This document shows positions 61,815 to 64,000 of a stretch of 64,000 nt of DNA, piece after piece (the first letter of the stretch is position 1; each line of letters opens with the position of its first letter). The position numbers and the translations under genes are program-made. The notes beneath the pieces were generated by a model. It had not been told where the DNA came from. It did not search any database and saw only the letters and a list, made by a program, of their open reading frames with translations. The stretch covers positions 273,724 through 337,723 of the forward strand of contig NZ_LMER01000020.1 of NCBI RefSeq assembly GCF_001426435.1. Reading direction: 5' to 3'. Source of the DNA: Angustibacter sp. Root456 (GTDB lineage: Bacteria; Actinomycetota; Actinomycetes; Actinomycetales; Angustibacteraceae).

Positions 61815-62542
61815 GGCCGAGCTGCCTGCTTCGGACGCCGCACGCGGCGCACGGCCAGCGCGCGCCAGACGTCGCGGTACTGCCGCGCCCGGTGCAGCTG
61901 CGCGCGCAGGTCGGTGCCGGTGACGCGGTGGTGCAGGTCGCACGGCACCTCGACGACGCGCATCCCCTGGCGCAGCAGGTCGATCGTGAGCCCCACCTCG
62001 ACGCCCCAGCCTCGGGCCAGGGGGAGCGCGGCCTCGAAGGCCTCACGACTCAGGCAGCGCATGCCCGACAGCGGCTGCGTCGGCGTCCACCCCGTCAGCT
62101 TCTCGATGCCCTCGCGTGCCAGCCGGACGACGAAGCCGCGGCCACCACCTGCGGTGCGCTGCGGCGGGAGGATCGCGATCGTCATGTCGGCCTGGCCCGC
62201 GCGGACGGGCACCGTGAGGGCGGCCGTCTGCACCACCGACTGCTCCAGGTCGGCGTCGGCGAACAGCAGGACATGCGGGTCGTCGGTCTCACCCTCGTGG
62301 CGCGCGACGTAGGCCGCGCCGGTCTGCATGGCGGTGCCCTTGCCGTGGTTGCGCTCGTGTCGCACGATCTCGGCGCCGGCGTCGCGGGCCGCGGCGGCGG
62401 TGTCGTCCGAGCTGCCGTCGTCGACCACCACGACGAGGTCGACACCGTCGATGGTGGCCGCGGCGCGCACCGTGGCGGCGACGCGTTCGGCCTCGTCCTT
62501 CGCCGGGATGACGACGGCGACAGGGCGGGGTGCAGCAGTCAC
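61811..62542 (-). CDS. family 2 glycosyltransferase (polyprenyl-phosphate sugar synthase-like)
   Basis: A 243-residue cytoplasmic GT2 enzyme with VVIPAKDEAERVAATV, VVVVDDGSSDDT, NHGKGTAMQTGA and the metal site LLFADADLEQ. The later GMRCLSREAFEA and absence of a membrane domain resemble dolichol/polyprenyl-phosphate sugar synthases. GTG 62542 is supported by TAGGCT seven bases upstream. Coupled to the MptB-like gene. Confidence 0.88.
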   Translation of the reverse strand: MTAAPRPVAVVIPAKDEAERVAATVRAAATIDGVDLVVVVDDGSSDDTAAAARDAGAEIVRHERNHGKGTAMQTGAAYVARHEGETDDPHVLLFADADLEQSVVQTAALTVPVRAGQADMTIAILPPQRTAGGGRGFVVRLAREGIEKLTGWTPTQPLSGMRCLSREAFEAALPLARGWGVEVGLTIDLLRQGMRVVEVPCDLHHRVTGTDLRAQLHRARQYRDVWRALAVRRVRRPKQAARP

Positions 62543-62555
62543 CCGGCCGAGCCTA
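62543..62555 (-). promoter_or_regulatory. -10 hexamer TAGGCT before the GT2 gene
   Basis: TAGGCT on the minus strand (62555-62550) ends seven bases before GTG 62542; the same hexamer and spacing precede the DUF4446 gene. Confidence 0.5.
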
Positions 62556-62637
62556 GCGGCCACCCCCACCCACACCCTTCCGCCACCCAGGCCGCATTGC
62601 GCCGTCCCGGCCGGCCTCCGGCCGCCGGACCCGGCCT

Positions 62638-62690
62638 GAGTGGCGGAACCCGGCGCGAGTGGCGGAACCTGGCGCGAGTGGCGGAGGCGG
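62638..62690. repeat. 19-bp tandem repeat with GAGTGGCGGA
   Basis: GAGTGGCGGAACCCGGCGC (62638-62656) is followed by a copy with one change (62657-62675) and a third partial copy. The period is 19 bp. It lies in the 177-bp divergent gap between GT2 and arcA, just upstream of the arcA promoter; the remaining sequence is GC-rich with short palindromes (GGCCGGCC-type) and no clear signal. Confidence 0.75.
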
Positions 62691-62707
62691 CGTAAGGCGG
62701 CACCGTC

Positions 62708-62719
62708 TAGGGTCGGCGC
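62708..62719 (+). promoter_or_regulatory. -10 hexamer TAGGGT before arcA
   Basis: TAGGGT at 62708-62713 ends six bases before ATG 62720, with no ribosome site; the layout matches the quinone reductase gene (TAGAGT and the same six-base spacer CGGCGC). Confidence 0.55.
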
Positions 62720-63931
62720 ATGCCATCGACCGGAGCGGACACCGAGGTCGGCCGCCTGCGCACCGTGATGCTGCACCGGCCCGGCCCCGAGCTGCGGCGA
62801 CTGACGCCCCGCAACAACGACCGCCTGCTGTTCGACGGGATCCCGTGGGTCGACCGCGCGCAGGACGAGCACGATGCCTTCGCCCAGGCCCTCACCGACC
62901 GCGGCGTCGAGGTGCTCTACGTCGCCGACCTGCTGCGAGAGGCCCTGGCCCTGCCCGATGCGCGTCGCGAGACGATCGACGACGCTCTGGCCCAGCCCCA
63001 CGTCGGTGAGCGCTTGGCCGGTCGCGCCCGTGAGGTGCTCGACGACCTGGCCGACGACGACCTGGCCCAGGTGCTCATCGCGGGGCTGCGGCACGACGAG
63101 CTGTCAGCACGGCGTCCGGCCCGGCGTCCGGGCGTGGTGTCGGCCCTCGCGGCGCCCGACGACTTCGTCATCGACCCGCTGCCCAACCTGCTCTTCACGC
63201 GCGACTCCAGCGCCTGGATCGGCGACCAGGTCGCCGTGACCAGCCTCGCGATGCCCGCGCGACGCCGCGAGACGTCGCTGACGCGCGCGATCTACCGCTA
63301 CCACCCACGGTTCGCCGGCACCGCGCTCGCCTACGAGCCTGAGCTCGAGCACGTCGAGGGCGGCGACATCCTGCTGCTCGCGCCGGGCGTCGTGGCGGTC
63401 GGCACGGGTGAGCGGACGACACCGGCCGGCGTCGAGCGCCTCGCCGGCCGACTGCTGCGCTCCGGCCTGGCCCACACCGTGTTGGCGGTGCCGATCGCTC
63501 AGGAGCGCGCGACCATGCACCTCGACACCGTGTGCACGATGGTCGATGCGGACGCGATCGTCATGTACCCCAACGTCGCCGACACGCTCACCGCGCTGCA
63601 GGTCTGCCTGGACGACGACGGCGTGCTGCGCGTCGACCCGCCCCGACCGTTCCTCGACGCCGCCGCGAACGCCATGCGGATCGACCGCCTGCACGTCATC
63701 GACACCGGGCTCGACCCCGTCACCGCCGAGCGCGAGCAGTGGGACGACGGCAACAACACCCTGGCGCTCGCCCCGCGGGTCGCCGTCGCCTACGAGCGCA
63801 ACAGCGAGACCAACGCGCGGCTCGAAGCGGCGGGCATCGAGGTCGTCGCGATCGCGGGCAGCGAGCTGGGTAGCGGCCGGGGTGGTCCGCGGTGCATGTC
63901 GTGCCCGATCCTGCGCGACGCCGTGACCTGA
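62720..63931 (+). CDS. arcA: arginine deiminase
   Basis: Hydrolyses arginine to citrulline and ammonia, the first step of the arginine deiminase pathway. The 403-residue protein has the expected catalytic set: [36 protein letters not shown] (His and Asp) and the nucleophile Cys in RCMSCPI near the C-terminus. No arcB or arcC follows within the window, so it may act alone or with distant genes. Confidence 0.96.
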   Translation: MPSTGADTEVGRLRTVMLHRPGPELRRLTPRNNDRLLFDGIPWVDRAQDEHDAFAQALTDRGVEVLYVADLLREALALPDARRETIDDALAQPHVGERLAGRAREVLDDLADDDLAQVLIAGLRHDELSARRPARRPGVVSALAAPDDFVIDPLPNLLFTRDSSAWIGDQVAVTSLAMPARRRETSLTRAIYRYHPRFAGTALAYEPELEHVEGGDILLLAPGVVAVGTGERTTPAGVERLAGRLLRSGLAHTVLAVPIAQERATMHLDTVCTMVDADAIVMYPNVADTLTALQVCLDDDGVLRVDPPRPFLDAAANAMRIDRLHVIDTGLDPVTAEREQWDDGNNTLALAPRVAVAYERNSETNARLEAAGIEVVAIAGSELGSGRGGPRCMSCPILRDAVT

Positions 63932-63941
63932 TCCCGCCGGC

Positions 63942-64000
63942 GCTGGCGTGCATGATCACACCCGAGGGAGATCCCCGCCGGGCGTGATCATGCACGGCAG
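63942..64000. repeat. paired family A repeats forming a hairpin after arcA
   Basis: GCTGGCGTGCATGATCAC (63942-63959) faces CGGGCGTGATCATGCACGG (63979-63997) across a 14-19 bp loop, with 17 of 19 positions complementary. Ten bases after the arcA stop, this could be its terminator. The window ends inside or directly after the element. Confidence 0.75.

Noticed and set aside
61811..63094. Longer glycosyltransferase starting beyond 62542
   Set aside because: The extension is antisense to arcA; GTG 62542 begins the conserved GT2 sequence and has a well-placed -10.

Overview
The window is chromosomal DNA of a very GC-rich actinobacterium. The support is the GC content, GTG starts, Roadblock/DUF742/GTPase 'conservon' genes, a Bpa/PafE-type proteasome activator, a paaABCDE phenylacetate operon, an LpqB-like GerMN lipoprotein and a neighbourhood with pheA, serS and a HAD phosphatase. 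The style fits the Kineosporiales/Frankineae side of the phylum, but I cannot fix a genus. There is one RNA gene, a tRNA-Ser(UGA). I see no rRNA, CRISPR array, prophage or transposase.

Layout: (1) 1-4065: the tail of an unknown gene, an unrecognised ~950-aa protein interrupted by a one-base frameshift, and a 361-aa protein with caspase-like (clan CD) His-Gly and Gly-Cys blocks; this pair is the best candidate for an undescribed system. (2) 4252-7994: paaABCDE behind a perfect operator-like palindrome. (3) 8122-13175: an atypical FolP-like protein, a STAS operon, a two-component system and a GerMN lipoprotein. (4) 13165-17129: a DUF3048 lipoprotein, tRNA-Ser, an EAL-PAS protein and a Gfo/Idh oxidoreductase. 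(5) 17251-24362: cysK-cysE and a four-gene conservon whose kinase has a long repetitive tail. (6) 24558-32650: a MobA-like protein, an MFS transporter, a PIG3-type quinone reductase and a PadR-ABC-FtsX-VanY operon. (7) 32593-40895: a double USP protein, Bpa, a HAD phosphatase, an acyl-CoA dehydrogenase / PIG-L-methyltransferase / glycosyltransferase operon (the last frameshifted) and a PAS-GAF-PP2C-ATPase regulator. (8) 40989-50314: the serS-HAD-SCO6745-GGDEF/EAL operon, a lipid kinase with two PAP2 phosphatases and a nitronate monooxygenase. (9) 50498-63931: small membrane proteins, pheA with DUF4446, larB-larC, a GDT1 transporter, a PGPGW protein, three glycosyltransferases, a large membrane protein and arginine deiminase.

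Three window-wide patterns stand out. At least six families of dispersed palindromic repeats occupy the intergenic spaces, mostly at gene ends, and some supply the stop codon of a gene. Many genes without a Shine-Dalgarno sequence have a TANNNT-like hexamer ending 6-8 nt before the start codon, the signature of leaderless mRNAs; three divergent gene pairs squeeze two such promoters into 38-45 bp. Operon genes are mostly joined by ATGA, GTGA or TTGA overlaps, implying translational coupling. Two apparent frameshifts both sit in G/C homopolymers, so sequence error should be excluded before calling either gene broken.
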